The position numbers and the translations under genes were made by a program. A stretch of DNA of 64,000 nt from Acidovorax sp. SRB_14 (lineage in GTDB: Bacteria; Pseudomonadota; Gammaproteobacteria; Burkholderiales; Burkholderiaceae_C): the NCBI RefSeq assembly GCF_012932145.1, contig NZ_MWOK01000001.1, positions 327,166-391,165 on the forward strand, in the 5' to 3' direction. Numbering within the stretch: the first letter of the stretch is position 1; the number at the start of each line of letters is the position of its first letter. The notes under the pieces are model-generated. The model ran no database searches, had not been told where the DNA came from, and saw only the letters and a program-made list of their open reading frames with translations. This document shows, in pieces, positions 39,568 through 49,391 of this stretch.

Positions 39568-40263
39568 TCAAACCTCCAGCCACTCCTTGCGCACGGCGTC
39601 GTTGGCGCGCAGGCCGTCGGGCGTTCCATCAAAGACGATGCTGCCGTGGCCCATGACCAGCGCGCGGTCGGACACCTTCATGGCGATGGTGAGTTTTTGC
39701 TCGATCAGCAGCACCGAGATGCCGCGCGCCTTGATCGCCTGCAGGTACTGGCCGACCAGTTCGACTATTTTTGGTGCCAGGCCCTCGGTGGGCTCGTCGA
39801 TGATGATCAGGTCCGGGTCGCCCATGAGCGTGCGGCACAGCGTCAGCATCTGCTGCTCGCCGCCCGACATGACGCCGGCCTCGGTGTGCTGGCGTTCCTT
39901 GAGGCGCGGGAACATGGCATACATGTCATCGAATGACCAGCGGCTGCCCTTGCCATTGCCCTTTTGGCCCAGCAGCAGGTTCTGGTGCACCGTGAGGTGG
40001 GGGAACACGTCGCGGCTCTCGGGCACATAGCCCAGGCCCGCATGGGCGATTTCGTAGGCCTTGCGTCCCGTGAGCGGCTGGCCCTTCCATTCGATGGCGC
40101 CCTCCCAGTCCACGAGGCCCATGATCGCCTTGGCCGTGGTCGAGCGGCCCGACCCATTGCGCCCGAGCAGCGCCACGATTTCGCCCGGTTGTACGTTGAA
40201 GCCCACGCCATGCAGCACATGGCTTTTGCCGTAGTAGGCGTGGAGGTCGTGGATGTGCAGCAT
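39568..40263 (-). CDS. livF: LIV-type ABC transporter ATP-binding protein LivF
   Basis: 231-aa nucleotide-binding subunit. Walker A reads GRNGSGRSTT (residues about 34-43): the invariant Lys is Arg. The signature region MSGGEQQMLTLCRTLM and Walker B LIIIDEPTEGLAP are otherwise normal, as is the D-loop and switch His region. It lies one base after livG. Whether it still hydrolyses ATP as well as LivG is an open point; the partner LivG has an intact site. Confidence 0.9.
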   Translation of the reverse strand: MLHIHDLHAYYGKSHVLHGVGFNVQPGEIVALLGRNGSGRSTTAKAIMGLVDWEGAIEWKGQPLTGRKAYEIAHAGLGYVPESRDVFPHLTVHQNLLLGQKGNGKGSRWSFDDMYAMFPRLKERQHTEAGVMSGGEQQMLTLCRTLMGDPDLIIIDEPTEGLAPKIVELVGQYLQAIKARGISVLLIEQKLTIAMKVSDRALVMGHGSIVFDGTPDGLRANDAVRKEWLEV

Positions 40264-40264
40264 G

Positions 40265-41047
40265 TCAGTGGCCCTCCGGCTGCTCGTCGGCCACGGCCGA
40301 GCCGAGGTAGGCCTCTTGCACGCGCGGGTTGGCGCGCACCTTCTCAGGGTTGTCGAAGGCGATGACCTCGCCGTACACCACCACCGCGATCTTGTCGGCC
40401 AATCCAAAGACCACCCCCATGTCGTGCTCGACCGTGAGCAGCGTGCGGCCCTCGGTCACCTGCTTGATCAGCTGGATGAAGCGCGTGGTCTCGCTGCGGC
40501 TCATGCCGGCGGTGGGCTCGTCGAGCAGGATGACGTTGGCGCCGCCGGCGATGGTGATGCCGATCTCGAGCGCGCGCTGTTCGGCATAGGTCAGGTTGAC
40601 GGCCAGCACGTCGCGCTTCTTGTCCAGGTGGATCTGCTCCATGAGCTGCTGCGCACGCGCGTTGGCGTCGTGCAGGCCCGCAAGCAAACGCAGGAACGTG
40701 TACTTGTAGCCCAGGCTCCAGAGCACGCCGCAGCGCAGGTTCTCGAACACGCTGAGCTTGGGAAAGATGTTCGTGATCTGGAAGCTGCGCGACAGGCCGA
40801 GCCGGTTGATCTCGAACGGCTTCTTGCCGTCGATGCGCTGGCCGTTGAGCAGCACCTGCCCGCTGGTCGGCGCAAAGCGCCCGCTGATGAGGTTGAACAG
40901 CGTGGATTTGCCCGCGCCATTGGGGCCGATGATGGCCACCCGCTCGCCCGGCCGAACCGCCAGGTCCGCGCCGCGGATGATTTCTGTCTTGCCGAAGCTC
41001 TTGCGCAGGTCGCGCAGCTCCAGGGCAAAGGGTGCGTGGTCTGCCAT
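40265..41047 (-). CDS. livG: LIV-type ABC transporter ATP-binding protein LivG
   Basis: 260-aa nucleotide-binding subunit with intact Walker A (GPNGAGKSTLFN near residue 40), a signature region read as NLTYAEQRALEIGITIAGG, and Walker B NVILLDEPTAGMS. LivG has the usual insertion relative to LivF and the C-terminal tail EAYLG. Adjacent to livM (three bases) and livF (one base), in the standard order livK-H-M-G-F. Confidence 0.93.
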   Translation of the reverse strand: MADHAPFALELRDLRKSFGKTEIIRGADLAVRPGERVAIIGPNGAGKSTLFNLISGRFAPTSGQVLLNGQRIDGKKPFEINRLGLSRSFQITNIFPKLSVFENLRCGVLWSLGYKYTFLRLLAGLHDANARAQQLMEQIHLDKKRDVLAVNLTYAEQRALEIGITIAGGANVILLDEPTAGMSRSETTRFIQLIKQVTEGRTLLTVEHDMGVVFGLADKIAVVVYGEVIAFDNPEKVRANPRVQEAYLGSAVADEQPEGH

Positions 41048-41050
41048 GGT

Positions 41051-42373
41051 TTACAGCGCCTCCCCACGCTGGATCGCATGCTCTATTTCTTCCTGGATGC
41101 GGCTCCACTGGCGCACGAACCGGCGCCGGCACCATTCGAACATGGCCATGCCCACGAGCAGCACGGCACCTGCGCCCAACCAGCTGGTCCACGCGGTGGC
41201 ATTGATCGTGGTCCCCAGAAACCGCAGCTCTGGCCCCATCGCCGCGTTGAGTTGCAGGTGGTAGGTCATCTCGACCATGCAGGCCGCGCCGAGCACCGCC
41301 ACCAGCGCCGTTGCGGCCAACGCCAGATAGGTCATGGTGAGACGCCCCAGCTTCCCGTAGCGGGCCACGCGCAAATTCATCATGATCAGGCTGGCAATGC
41401 CCCCGGGCGCATACATCACCATGAACAGGAAAACCAGGCCCAGGTACAGCAGCCAGGCCTTGGACAGCTCGGACAGCAGCACCGAGGCCAACACCAGCAG
41501 CACCGCGCCGATGATCGGCCCGAAGAAGAACGTCGCACCGCCGAGGAAGGTGAAGAGCAGGTAGCCGCCCGAGCGCACCACACCCACGCTGTCGGCGCCG
41601 GTCACGATCTCGAAGTTGATCGCGGCGAGGCCGCCGCCAATGCCGGCAAAAAAGCCCGCGATGATGAAGGCGAAGTAGCGCACGCGCTGCGTGTTGTAGC
41701 CAATGAACTCGACGCGCTCGGGGTTGTCGCGCACGGCGTTGAGGATGCGGCCCAGGGGCGTTCCCGTGAAGGCGAACATGGCGGCGGTGCAGACGAAGCA
41801 ATACGCCGCGATCAGGTAATACACCTGGATCGCCGGGCCGAAGCTGATGCCCAGGAACCCTTTGCCGTAGACGCGGTCGGTGGTGATGCCGCCCTCGCCG
41901 CCGAAGAACTCGGGGAACATCAGCGCCATCGAGGCCACCAGTTCGCCAATGCCGAGCGTGATCATCGCGAACGTCGTGCCCGACTTCTTGGTGGTCACGA
42001 AGCCCAACAGCACCGCAAACAGCATGCCTGCCAAGCCGCCGACGAGCGGGATCAGCACCAGCGGTATCGGCAGCGTGCCCTTGCCCGCCAGGTTCATGGC
42101 GTGGATGGCGATGAACGAGCCCAGGCCGGTGTAGACCGCATGGCCGAAGCTCAGCATGCCGCCCTGGCCCAGCAGGATGTTGTAGCTCAGGCAGATGATG
42201 ATGAGGTAGCCCATCTGCGAGAGCATGGTCAGGGCCAGGCTGCTCGTGAACAGCAGGGGCGAGACGATGAGCAGCAGCGCAAACAGCGTCCAGACGACAA
42301 ATCGGCCCACGTTCCAGGGCCGGAAACGGTAGGCGGGCACGGCGCGCGGATCAGGGGGTGTGGATGGGGTCAT
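41051..42373 (-). CDS. livM: LIV-type ABC transporter permease LivM
   Basis: 440-aa inner-membrane permease. About ten helices; the conserved loop GRILNAVRDNPERVEFIGYN near residue 215 is the ATPase-contact EAA-like region. It is longer than typical LivM (about 320-425 aa) because of an extra C-terminal segment (residues 330-440) with two more hydrophobic stretches and a charged tail. Four bases downstream of livH. Confidence 0.9.
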   Translation of the reverse strand: MTPSTPPDPRAVPAYRFRPWNVGRFVVWTLFALLLIVSPLLFTSSLALTMLSQMGYLIIICLSYNILLGQGGMLSFGHAVYTGLGSFIAIHAMNLAGKGTLPIPLVLIPLVGGLAGMLFAVLLGFVTTKKSGTTFAMITLGIGELVASMALMFPEFFGGEGGITTDRVYGKGFLGISFGPAIQVYYLIAAYCFVCTAAMFAFTGTPLGRILNAVRDNPERVEFIGYNTQRVRYFAFIIAGFFAGIGGGLAAINFEIVTGADSVGVVRSGGYLLFTFLGGATFFFGPIIGAVLLVLASVLLSELSKAWLLYLGLVFLFMVMYAPGGIASLIMMNLRVARYGKLGRLTMTYLALAATALVAVLGAACMVEMTYHLQLNAAMGPELRFLGTTINATAWTSWLGAGAVLLVGMAMFEWCRRRFVRQWSRIQEEIEHAIQRGEAL

Positions 42374-42377
42374 GGCA

Positions 42378-43331
42378 TCAGTCCTCCCGGGTGCCCAGCA
42401 GGCCCTTGGGGCGGAAGATCAGGATCAGCACAAGGAACAGGTACGGCAGGATCGGCGCCACCTGCGACACCGTGAGCTTGAGCAGCGGCCAGCCAAAAGT
42501 GCTCTCGGACACCGCCACGCCCAGCCCCTGCAGCGCCTGCGCGAGCGAATAGTCGATCGCCACGGCGAACGTCTGCAGCAGCCCGATCAGCAGCGAAGCG
42601 AGGAACGCCCCGGCCAGCGACCCCATGCCGCCCACCACCACCACGACGAAAATGATGGAGCCGACCGAGCCCGCCATGGCCGGTTCGGTGACATAGGTGT
42701 TTCCGCCAATCACACCGGCCAAGCCCGCCAGCGCGCAGCCCCCGCCGAACACCAGCATGAATACGCGCGGCACGTTGTGGCCGAGCGCCTGCACCATCTC
42801 CGGGTGCTTGAGCGCCGCCTGGATCACCAGGCCGATGCGCGTACGCGTGAGCAGCAGCCACACCGACAGCAGCATCAAGAGCGCCACCAGCATGATGAAG
42901 GAGCGCGACTTGGGAAATTGCGTCCCATACAGCGTGAACAGCGGCCCCTGCAGCTGCGTGGGCAGTCCGTAGGGCACGGTGGAGCGCCCCCACACCAGCT
43001 GCACCAGTTCCAGGATCAGGTACGACAGGCCGAACGTGACGAGCAGTTCGGGCACATGGCCGAATTTGTGCACGCGGCGTAGGCTGTAGCGCTCGAACAG
43101 CGCGCCCAGCACGCCCACGGCCAGCGGCGCCAGCACCAGCGCCGGCCAGAACCCGACGACGCTGGAAATGGTATAGGCCAGGTAGGCCCCGAGCATGTAG
43201 AAACTGGTGTGCGCGAAATTGAGCACGCCCATCATGCTGAAGATCAGCGTGAGGCCCGAACTCAGCATGAAAAGCAGCAACCCATAGCTGACGCCATTGA
43301 GCAGCGAGATCACGAAAAACTCTGGATTCAT
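42378..43331 (-). CDS. livH: LIV-type ABC transporter permease LivH
   Basis: 317-aa inner-membrane permease, about eight helices. The start LLNGVSYGLLLFMLSSGLTL and NFAHTSFYMLGAYLAY are hallmarks, and the ATPase-contact loop appears as RIGLVIQAALKHPEMVQALG near residue 155. Upstream lies an intrinsic hairpin separating it from livK, which would lower permease expression relative to the binding protein. Confidence 0.92.
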   Translation of the reverse strand: MNPEFFVISLLNGVSYGLLLFMLSSGLTLIFSMMGVLNFAHTSFYMLGAYLAYTISSVVGFWPALVLAPLAVGVLGALFERYSLRRVHKFGHVPELLVTFGLSYLILELVQLVWGRSTVPYGLPTQLQGPLFTLYGTQFPKSRSFIMLVALLMLLSVWLLLTRTRIGLVIQAALKHPEMVQALGHNVPRVFMLVFGGGCALAGLAGVIGGNTYVTEPAMAGSVGSIIFVVVVVGGMGSLAGAFLASLLIGLLQTFAVAIDYSLAQALQGLGVAVSESTFGWPLLKLTVSQVAPILPYLFLVLILIFRPKGLLGTRED

Positions 43332-43352
43332 CGAAAAGCTTCGTCACAGGGG

Positions 43353-43382
43353 TAAAAAAAAGGCCCGAGGGGTGTCGGGCCT
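43353..43382 (-). terminator. Intrinsic hairpin (attenuator) between livK and livH
   Basis: On the minus strand AGGCCCGA, loop CACCCC, TCGGGCCT gives a perfect 8-bp GC-rich stem followed by eight T residues (43353-43361). It lies 21 bases after the livK stop and before livH, so it probably lets most transcripts end after livK while some read through to the permeases and ATPases. Confidence 0.88.
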
Positions 43383-43402
43383 CGTGCGAGCGCGCAGCGC
43401 GC

Positions 43403-44638
43403 TCAGGAAGGGCGCTTCATCTGGCAGGACGTGGGCGTGCTGGCCACGTAGGGCTCGAAATACTTCACTGGCGCCAGCGTGTAGCCGGTGTTCTCGGGCG
43501 AGTAAGGGTATTTGGCGCTGGCCTTTTCCCACTTGGTGATGTACAGACCCTGCTGCAGCTGGTGGTCGGCCTTGCGCATTTCCACATCGCCGTTGTAGCT
43601 CTTGAACTTCATGCCCTCGAGCGTCGCTGCCACCCTGGCGGGGTCGGTGGACTTGGCGCGCACAAAGGCCTCGACCAGCGCGTCATACACCGTCTGTATG
43701 TCGGTGGTGTAGAGGTCATCGTTGAACTTGGCCTTGTATTGCGCGGCCAGCTTGCCGATGTCGCCACCCATGTTGTAGTGCCCATAACCCACCTGATAGA
43801 CCTTGCCGTCCGATGCCGCGCCCATGGCGGTCGGCGTGCCGGTAGTCACCGCGTAGTAGGTATAGAACTTGACATTGTTCAGGCCCGAGTCGTTGGCTGC
43901 CTTGATCAGCAGCGCCAGATCGGAGCCCCAGTTGCCGGTGATCACAGTGTCGGCGCCCGACTGCTTGATCTTGGCGATGTAAGGCGCGAAGTCGCGCACC
44001 TGCGCCAGCGGGTGCAGGTCGTCGCCGACGACCTGCACGTCGGGGCGCTTGTGCTTGAGCATGTCCTTGGCGAACTTCGAGACCTGCTGGCCGTGCGAAT
44101 AGTTCTGGTTGATCAGGTAGACCTTCTTGACCTCCGGCAAATCCTTCATGTAGGTGGTGAGCGCTTCCATCTTCATCGAGGTGTCGGCGTCGAAGCGGAA
44201 GTGCCAGTAACTGCACTTGCTGTTGGTCAGGTCGGGGTCCACGGCGGCGTAGTTGAGGTAGACCACCTCCTTGCCGGGGTTGCGCGCATTGTGCTTTTCC
44301 AGCGCGTCGATGATCGCCAGCGCCGGGCCGGAGCCGTTGCCCTGCACCACATAGCGCGCGCCCTGGTCCATGGCCGAGCGCAAGGCGCTGGTGGTTTCCT
44401 GGGGGCTGAGCTTGTTGTCGATGCCGATGATTTCGAATTTCACCCCGGCCGCGTTTTTCTTGTTGACCTCTTCCGCCAGGAACTGAAAGCTCTTGAGCTG
44501 GTTGGTGCCCACAGCGGCCATGAGACCTGAGAGGGGATCAAGCCAGGCAATCTTCACGGTCTCGCCCTTTTGGGCAAAAACGCCTCCCGCGCTCGCCAAC
44601 ATGATGGATGCCGCTACTGCCTTGATAGCAAATCTCAT
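43403..44638 (-). CDS. livK: LIV-type ABC transporter periplasmic binding protein LivK
   Basis: 411-aa periplasmic binding protein with a Sec signal peptide (FAIKAVAASIMLASAGGVFA, cleavage near residue 22). Type 1 binding fold: VKIAWLDPLSGLMAAVG, then GNGSGPALAIIDALEK and VYLINQNYSHGQQVSKFAKD. The ATG at 44638 has AGGAGA upstream. The ligand cannot be read from sequence; neighbouring acyl-CoA ligase and beta-oxidation genes suggest a carboxylate rather than leucine. Confidence 0.9.
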   Translation of the reverse strand: MRFAIKAVAASIMLASAGGVFAQKGETVKIAWLDPLSGLMAAVGTNQLKSFQFLAEEVNKKNAAGVKFEIIGIDNKLSPQETTSALRSAMDQGARYVVQGNGSGPALAIIDALEKHNARNPGKEVVYLNYAAVDPDLTNSKCSYWHFRFDADTSMKMEALTTYMKDLPEVKKVYLINQNYSHGQQVSKFAKDMLKHKRPDVQVVGDDLHPLAQVRDFAPYIAKIKQSGADTVITGNWGSDLALLIKAANDSGLNNVKFYTYYAVTTGTPTAMGAASDGKVYQVGYGHYNMGGDIGKLAAQYKAKFNDDLYTTDIQTVYDALVEAFVRAKSTDPARVAATLEGMKFKSYNGDVEMRKADHQLQQGLYITKWEKASAKYPYSPENTGYTLAPVKYFEPYVASTPTSCQMKRPS

Positions 44639-44772
44639 TGTCAGATCTCCTGGTGAATCAACAAAAGGCAGCGTACCGTGCCGTGCCGAGCGCGCCGCTC
44701 AGGGAATGCCCCTAGCCGCTATCGCCCGCGCGACTGCCTGCTGCGCCCGCCCGGGCGCAGCAGGCCGAGGCC

Positions 44773-46410
44773 TCACACGCCTGGCAGTTGGTAGTCCTTG
44801 AGCACTTCGCGCAGCTTGACCTTGAGCATCTTGCCCGTGGCGCCCAACGGAATCGCATCGACGAACACCACGTCGTCCGGAATCTGCCATTTAGCGGTCT
44901 TGCCCTCGTAGAACTGGAGCAGCTCCTCGCGCGTGGCCTGCATGCCGGGCTTGAGCGTCACCGCCACGATGGGGCGCTCATCCCACTTGGGGTGCGGCAT
45001 GCCGATACACGCAGCCATGGCGATGGCCGGGTGGCCCATGGCGATGTTCTCGATGTCGATCGAGCTGATCCACTCACCGCCCGACTTGATCACGTCCTTG
45101 CTGCGGTCGGTGATCTGCATGAAGCCATCGGCGTCGATGGTCGCCACGTCACCGGTCGGAAACCAGTTGCGGCCCTGCGCGTCGGGCACCAGCGGGCTGT
45201 CACCTTGGTAATAGGTGTCCAGGATCCATGGTCCCCGCACCAGCAGGTCCCCATAGGTCTTGCCATCCCAGGGCAGTTCCTTGCCGTTGCCATCGACGAT
45301 CTTCATGTCCACGCCATAGATGGCACGCCCCTGCTTTTGCAGGATCTTCATCTGCTCGTCCTTGGGCAGGGACAGGTGTTTGTTCTTGAGCGTGCACAGC
45401 GTGCCCAGCGGACTCATCTCGGTCATGCCCCAGGCGTGCAGCACTTCGACGCCATAGTCGTCCTGGAAGGCGGTGATCATGGCCGGCGGGCAGGCCGAAC
45501 CACCGATCACCGTGCGCTTGAGGGTGGAGAACTTCAGACCCGTGGGCTTGAGGTGGGAGAGCAGCATCTGCCACACGGTGGGCACGCCAGCGGCATAGGT
45601 CACCCCCTCGGCCTCCATCAGTTCGTAGATCGACTTGCCGTCCATGGCCGGGCCCGGAAACACCAGCTTGCAGCCCGTGAGCGCCGCCGAATACGGAATG
45701 CCCCAGGCATTGACGTGGAACATGGGCACCACGGGCAGTACGGAGTCGCGCGCCGACAGGCACATCACATCGGGCAGGGCCGCCGCATAGGCGTGCAGCG
45801 TGGTCGAGCGGTGGCTGTAGAGCGCCGCCTTCGGATCGCCCGTGGTGCCGCTGGTGTAGCACATGCTCGACGCGGTGTTCTCGTCGAACTGCGGCCACAC
45901 GTAGACGCTTGGGTGCCCGCCGATCCACTCTTCGTAGCTCGCCAGGCCGGGAATGCCGCTGTCCTGCGGCAGCCGGTCGGCATCGCACAGCGCCACCCAT
46001 TTTTTCACCGTAGGGCATTTGGCGTGCACGGCCTGCACCAGCGGCAGGAAGCTCAGGTCAAAGCACAGCACCCGGTCTTCGGCGTGGTTCATGATCCAGG
46101 CGATCTGGTCGGGGTGCAGGCGCGGGTTGATGGTGTGCAGCACGCGGCCCGAGCCGCTCACGCCAAAGTACATCTCCAGGTGGCGGTAGCCATTCCAGGC
46201 CAAGGAGGCCACGCGGTCGCTGAACTGCAGCTGCAGCGCATCCAGCGCATTGGCCAGGCGCCGCGAGCGCGCCGCCAGGTCGCGGTAGGTGTAGCGGTGG
46301 ATGTCGCCCTCGACGCGGCGCGAGACGATCTCGCCGTCGCCGTGGTGGCGTTCTGCAAACTCGATCAAAGACGAAATCAGCAGCGGCTGATCCTGCATCA
46401 AACCCAACAT
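44773..46410 (-). CDS. Medium/long-chain acyl-CoA ligase (AMP-forming)
   Basis: 545-aa adenylate-forming enzyme activating a fatty or similar acid to its CoA thioester. AMP-binding motif [16 protein letters not shown] near residue 190, [11 protein letters not shown] near 335, [14 protein letters not shown] near 410 and [20 protein letters not shown] near 430. It resembles AlkK-like cytoplasmic ligases. The ATG at 46410 has AAGGAG upstream. First gene of the long minus-strand module; 134 bases separate it from livK. It is divergent from selO with about 176 bases between. Confidence 0.9.
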   Translation of the reverse strand: MLGLMQDQPLLISSLIEFAERHHGDGEIVSRRVEGDIHRYTYRDLAARSRRLANALDALQLQFSDRVASLAWNGYRHLEMYFGVSGSGRVLHTINPRLHPDQIAWIMNHAEDRVLCFDLSFLPLVQAVHAKCPTVKKWVALCDADRLPQDSGIPGLASYEEWIGGHPSVYVWPQFDENTASSMCYTSGTTGDPKAALYSHRSTTLHAYAAALPDVMCLSARDSVLPVVPMFHVNAWGIPYSAALTGCKLVFPGPAMDGKSIYELMEAEGVTYAAGVPTVWQMLLSHLKPTGLKFSTLKRTVIGGSACPPAMITAFQDDYGVEVLHAWGMTEMSPLGTLCTLKNKHLSLPKDEQMKILQKQGRAIYGVDMKIVDGNGKELPWDGKTYGDLLVRGPWILDTYYQGDSPLVPDAQGRNWFPTGDVATIDADGFMQITDRSKDVIKSGGEWISSIDIENIAMGHPAIAMAACIGMPHPKWDERPIVAVTLKPGMQATREELLQFYEGKTAKWQIPDDVVFVDAIPLGATGKMLKVKLREVLKDYQLPGV

Positions 46411-46586
46411 AGGTGCTCCTTGAATAATTGGTCGCTACAACAAACGCCGTCCCAGCGTTTTTGCCAGGCCACAGCCGTGCTGGCGTGCGCCGCAAGCGTG
46501 TGCATTGTGGCCCCTGAAACCCCCTCCCCGCGAGACCGCTTGGCCCTGCAGGAACTGGGCCTTGTCGTCTGCGGGACAATGTTCCG

Positions 46587-48068
46587 ATGACACAGCTTGC
46601 CGACCGCACGACCACCCTGGATGCGGGGTTGACCTGGAACAACGCCTTTGCCGGGCTGGGGCCCGAGTTCTTCACGCGCCTGTCGCCCACGCCGTTGCCG
46701 GCGCCGCACTGGGTGGGCCGCAGCGACGCCGCGGCCCACGCGCTGGGCCTGGACCCGGAGTGGTTCCAATCCGACACGGCTCTGCAGGTGTTTGCCGGCA
46801 ACCGCACGCTGCAGGGCAGCGACCCGCTGGCCAGCGTCTACAGCGGACACCAGTTCGGCGTCTGGGCCGGGCAGCTTGGCGATGGGCGCGCCATCCTGCT
46901 GGGCGAAACGGCCGCCGGCCTGGAGGTTCAACTCAAAGGCAGTGGCATGACGCCGTATTCGCGCATGGGCGATGGGCGCGCCGTGCTGCGTTCGAGCATC
47001 CGCGAATTCCTGTGCAGCGAAGCCATGCACGCGCTCGGCATTCCCACCACGCGCGCGCTGTGCGTGGTCGGCTCGCCCCAGCCCGTGCGGCGCGAAACCA
47101 CCGAGACCGCGGCGGTGGTCACGCGCACCGCGCCCACCTTCATCCGGTTTGGGCATTTCGAACACTTTGCGTCGCGCAACCTGCTCGGGCCGCTGCGCGC
47201 GCTGGCCGACCATGTGATCGACCGCCATTACCCCGAATGCCGCGACACACCGCACTACGGCGGCAACGCCTACGCTGCGCTGCTCCAGGCCGTGACCGAG
47301 CGCACGGCGGACCTGGCAGCGCACTGGCAGGCCGTGGGGTTTTGCCATGGCGTGCTCAACACCGACAACATGAGCATCCTGGGCCTGACCATCGACTATG
47401 GCCCGTTCCAGTTCCTCGACGCCTTTGAGCCCAACCACGTCTGCAACCACAGCGACACCCAGGGCCGCTACGCCTTCAACCGCCAGCCCAACGTCGTCTA
47501 CTGGAACCTGTTCTGCCTGGGCCAGGCGCTGCAGCCGCTGATTGGCGAGCCCGAAGTCGTGGTGGCGGCGTTGGAGCCCTACAAGACGCGCTTTCCGGCC
47601 GAGCTGATGGCACGCCTGCGCGCCAAACTCGGGCTGCGCCAGGCCACGGAGGGCGACGGCGCCACCATGGACTCCCTCCTGCGCCTGTTGGCCGACAACC
47701 GCGTCGACTACCCCATCTTCTGGCGCCGGCTCTCGCATGCTGTGGCGCAAGGGCAGTTCGAGCCGGTGCGCGACCTGTTTGCCGATCGCGCCGGATTTGA
47801 CCAGTGGTTGCTCTCCTATTCAGAGCTAACAGCGCAGACTGGTAGTGCGTTTGATGCCGATTTGATGCTCAAAACCAATCCGCGCTATGTCTTGCGCAAC
47901 CACCTGGCCGAGCAGGCCATCCGCGCCGCGAAACTTGGCGACTTCAGCGAACTCCAAACCCTGCAGCGTCTGCTGGAGCGCCCGTTTGACGAGCACCCCG
48001 GCCATGAGGCCTATGCAGACTTCCCGCCCGACTGGGCATCCACCCTCTCCATCAGCTGTTCATCATGA
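46587..48068 (+). CDS. selO: Protein adenylyltransferase SelO (YdiU)
   Basis: 493-aa pseudokinase-fold enzyme that transfers AMP to proteins; linked to redox stress in studied bacteria. Conserved blocks: [60 protein letters not shown] (catalytic Asn/Asp) and [14 protein letters not shown]. The C-terminus ends Cys-Ser-Ser, with Cys at the position that is selenocysteine in human SELENOO. Residues about 407-424 come from a repeat copy. It overlaps msrB by four bases, so AMPylation and methionine sulfoxide repair are co-expressed. Confidence 0.92.
   Translation: MTQLADRTTTLDAGLTWNNAFAGLGPEFFTRLSPTPLPAPHWVGRSDAAAHALGLDPEWFQSDTALQVFAGNRTLQGSDPLASVYSGHQFGVWAGQLGDGRAILLGETAAGLEVQLKGSGMTPYSRMGDGRAVLRSSIREFLCSEAMHALGIPTTRALCVVGSPQPVRRETTETAAVVTRTAPTFIRFGHFEHFASRNLLGPLRALADHVIDRHYPECRDTPHYGGNAYAALLQAVTERTADLAAHWQAVGFCHGVLNTDNMSILGLTIDYGPFQFLDAFEPNHVCNHSDTQGRYAFNRQPNVVYWNLFCLGQALQPLIGEPEVVVAALEPYKTRFPAELMARLRAKLGLRQATEGDGATMDSLLRLLADNRVDYPIFWRRLSHAVAQGQFEPVRDLFADRAGFDQWLLSYSELTAQTGSAFDADLMLKTNPRYVLRNHLAEQAIRAAKLGDFSELQTLQRLLERPFDEHPGHEAYADFPPDWASTLSISCSS
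47808..47858 (+). repeat. In-frame copy of the dispersed bipartite repeat (inside selO)
   Basis: TTGCTCTCCTATTCAGAGCT then AACAGCGC, ten bases, and TGCGTTTGATGCC: both halves recognisable though diverged. Read in frame just before the conserved NPRYVLRNH block. Confidence 0.55.
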
Positions 48069-48478
48069 GCTTTTCCATCCAGAAAACCGAGGCCGAATGG
48101 CAGGCCCTGCTCCAGGGCAAGGGCGCCGAGCCTGGCGCGCTGCAGGTCACGCGGCACGCCGCCACCGAGCGGCCTTTCACCGGCAAGTTCAATGCCCATT
48201 GGGCCGACGGCAGCTACCACTGCGTCTGCTGCGGCGCCAAACTGTTCGACTCGGCCACCAAGTTCGACGCCGGCTGCGGCTGGCCCAGCTTCTCACAGGC
48301 CGTGCCCGGGGCCATCTCTGAAATCACCGACCGCAGCCATGGCATGGTGCGGGTCGAAACCGTGTGTGCACAATGCGGTGCGCATCTGGGCCACGTCTTT
48401 GAGGACGGCCCCGCCCCCACGGGCCTGCGCTACTGTATGAATTCCGCGTCGCTGGACTTTGAGGCGGGCGGATCCTGA
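48065..48478 (+). CDS. msrB: Peptide-methionine (R)-S-oxide reductase MsrB
   Basis: 137-aa repair enzyme reducing the R form of methionine sulfoxide. Two zinc CxxC pairs (CVCCGAKLF and [12 protein letters not shown]), the fold motif [10 protein letters not shown], and the catalytic Cys in [12 protein letters not shown] near residue 127 are all present; the first Cys cluster marks the zinc-containing form. Its ATG overlaps the selO stop; yciB starts 26 bases downstream. Confidence 0.95.
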   Translation: MSFSIQKTEAEWQALLQGKGAEPGALQVTRHAATERPFTGKFNAHWADGSYHCVCCGAKLFDSATKFDAGCGWPSFSQAVPGAISEITDRSHGMVRVETVCAQCGAHLGHVFEDGPAPTGLRYCMNSASLDFEAGGS

Positions 48479-48503
48479 AACGTTTTCCACTGCCCCTGGC
48501 GCC

Positions 48504-49058
48504 ATGAAACTTCTCATCGACTTCTTCCCCATCATCCTGTTCTTTGCCGCCTTCAAGGCCTGGGGCATCTTCACCGCGACCGCCGTGGCGATTGCGGCCA
48601 CGGTGCTGCAGATCGGCTACCTGCGCTTCAAGCACGGCAAGGTGGAGCCCATGCAATGGCTGAGCCTGGGCGTGATCGTGCTATTTGGCGGCGCCACCCT
48701 GCTCTCGCAGAGCGAGACGTTCATCAAATGGAAACCCACGGTGCTGTACTGGCTGATGGGCGGCGCGCTGCTGGTCGGGCAGCTGGTGTTTCGCACCAAC
48801 CTCATCCGCCGCCTGATGGGCACGCAAATGGACCTGCCCGAGGCCGCCTGGCGTGCCGTGAACTGGAGCTGGGCCGGTTTTTTCGCCGTGATGGGCGTGC
48901 TCAACCTCTGGGTGGCCTACCACTTTGACACCGACACCTGGGTCAACTTCAAGCTGTTTGGCGGCATGGGACTGATGTTCGCCTTTGTCATTGCACAGGC
49001 GCTGTACCTGGGCCGCTACGCCAAGGACACCGACACCTCCAACAAGCCCCAGCCATGA
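48504..49058 (+). CDS. yciB: Inner membrane septation protein YciB (IspZ)
   Basis: 184-aa protein with about five membrane helices, a family needed for normal cell-envelope integrity and septation. Start [20 protein letters not shown] and the central [11 protein letters not shown] and [17 protein letters not shown] blocks are typical. The ATG at 48504 gives the standard N-terminus. Overlaps bolA by four bases, as often seen in Burkholderiales. Confidence 0.92.
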   Translation: MKLLIDFFPIILFFAAFKAWGIFTATAVAIAATVLQIGYLRFKHGKVEPMQWLSLGVIVLFGGATLLSQSETFIKWKPTVLYWLMGGALLVGQLVFRTNLIRRLMGTQMDLPEAAWRAVNWSWAGFFAVMGVLNLWVAYHFDTDTWVNFKLFGGMGLMFAFVIAQALYLGRYAKDTDTSNKPQP

Positions 49059-49324
49059 ACACCGAAGCCATCACTGCCTCTGCCATGGAGCACAGCCTGC
49101 GCGCCGCCCTCGCGCCCACCGCCCTGCAAGTGCTCGACGAAAGCCATGCCCACGCCGGCCACGCCGGCGCCAACGGCACCGGGTTTGGAACCCATTTCCG
49201 GGTGCGCGTGGCCTCACCTTTGTTTACCGGTTTGCCCCGCGTGCGGCAGCACCGCCTTGTGTATGATGCGCTGCAAGAATTTATTGACCGCGGCGCCCAT
49301 GCCATTGCCATAGAAATTCTCTGA
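49055..49324 (+). CDS. bolA: BolA family protein
   Basis: 89-aa BolA-like protein. [19 protein letters not shown], then [20 protein letters not shown] and HAIAIEIL form the alpha/beta fold with the conserved His residues used for glutaredoxin/Fe-S binding. Full length. Coupled to yciB by a four-base overlap and followed by ppiC after 67 bases. Confidence 0.9.
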   Translation: MNTEAITASAMEHSLRAALAPTALQVLDESHAHAGHAGANGTGFGTHFRVRVASPLFTGLPRVRQHRLVYDALQEFIDRGAHAIAIEIL

Positions 49325-49391
49325 TCTGGCCCCCATCTTTTCCGCTCGCCGGCCGTCAGCCTGCAGCCCATTTCTCTTATTTGGATTCCAC

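Noticed and set aside
44612-44637. Possible repeat half copy at the livK start (GCTACTGCCTTGATAGCAAA)
   Set aside because: Arms are similar but the sequence is explained by the signal peptide codons and lacks the second hairpin.
46436-46470. AACGC/GCGTT hairpin between the acyl-CoA ligase and selO
   Set aside because: Short stem, poor match to the repeat family and no T-run in a useful direction.
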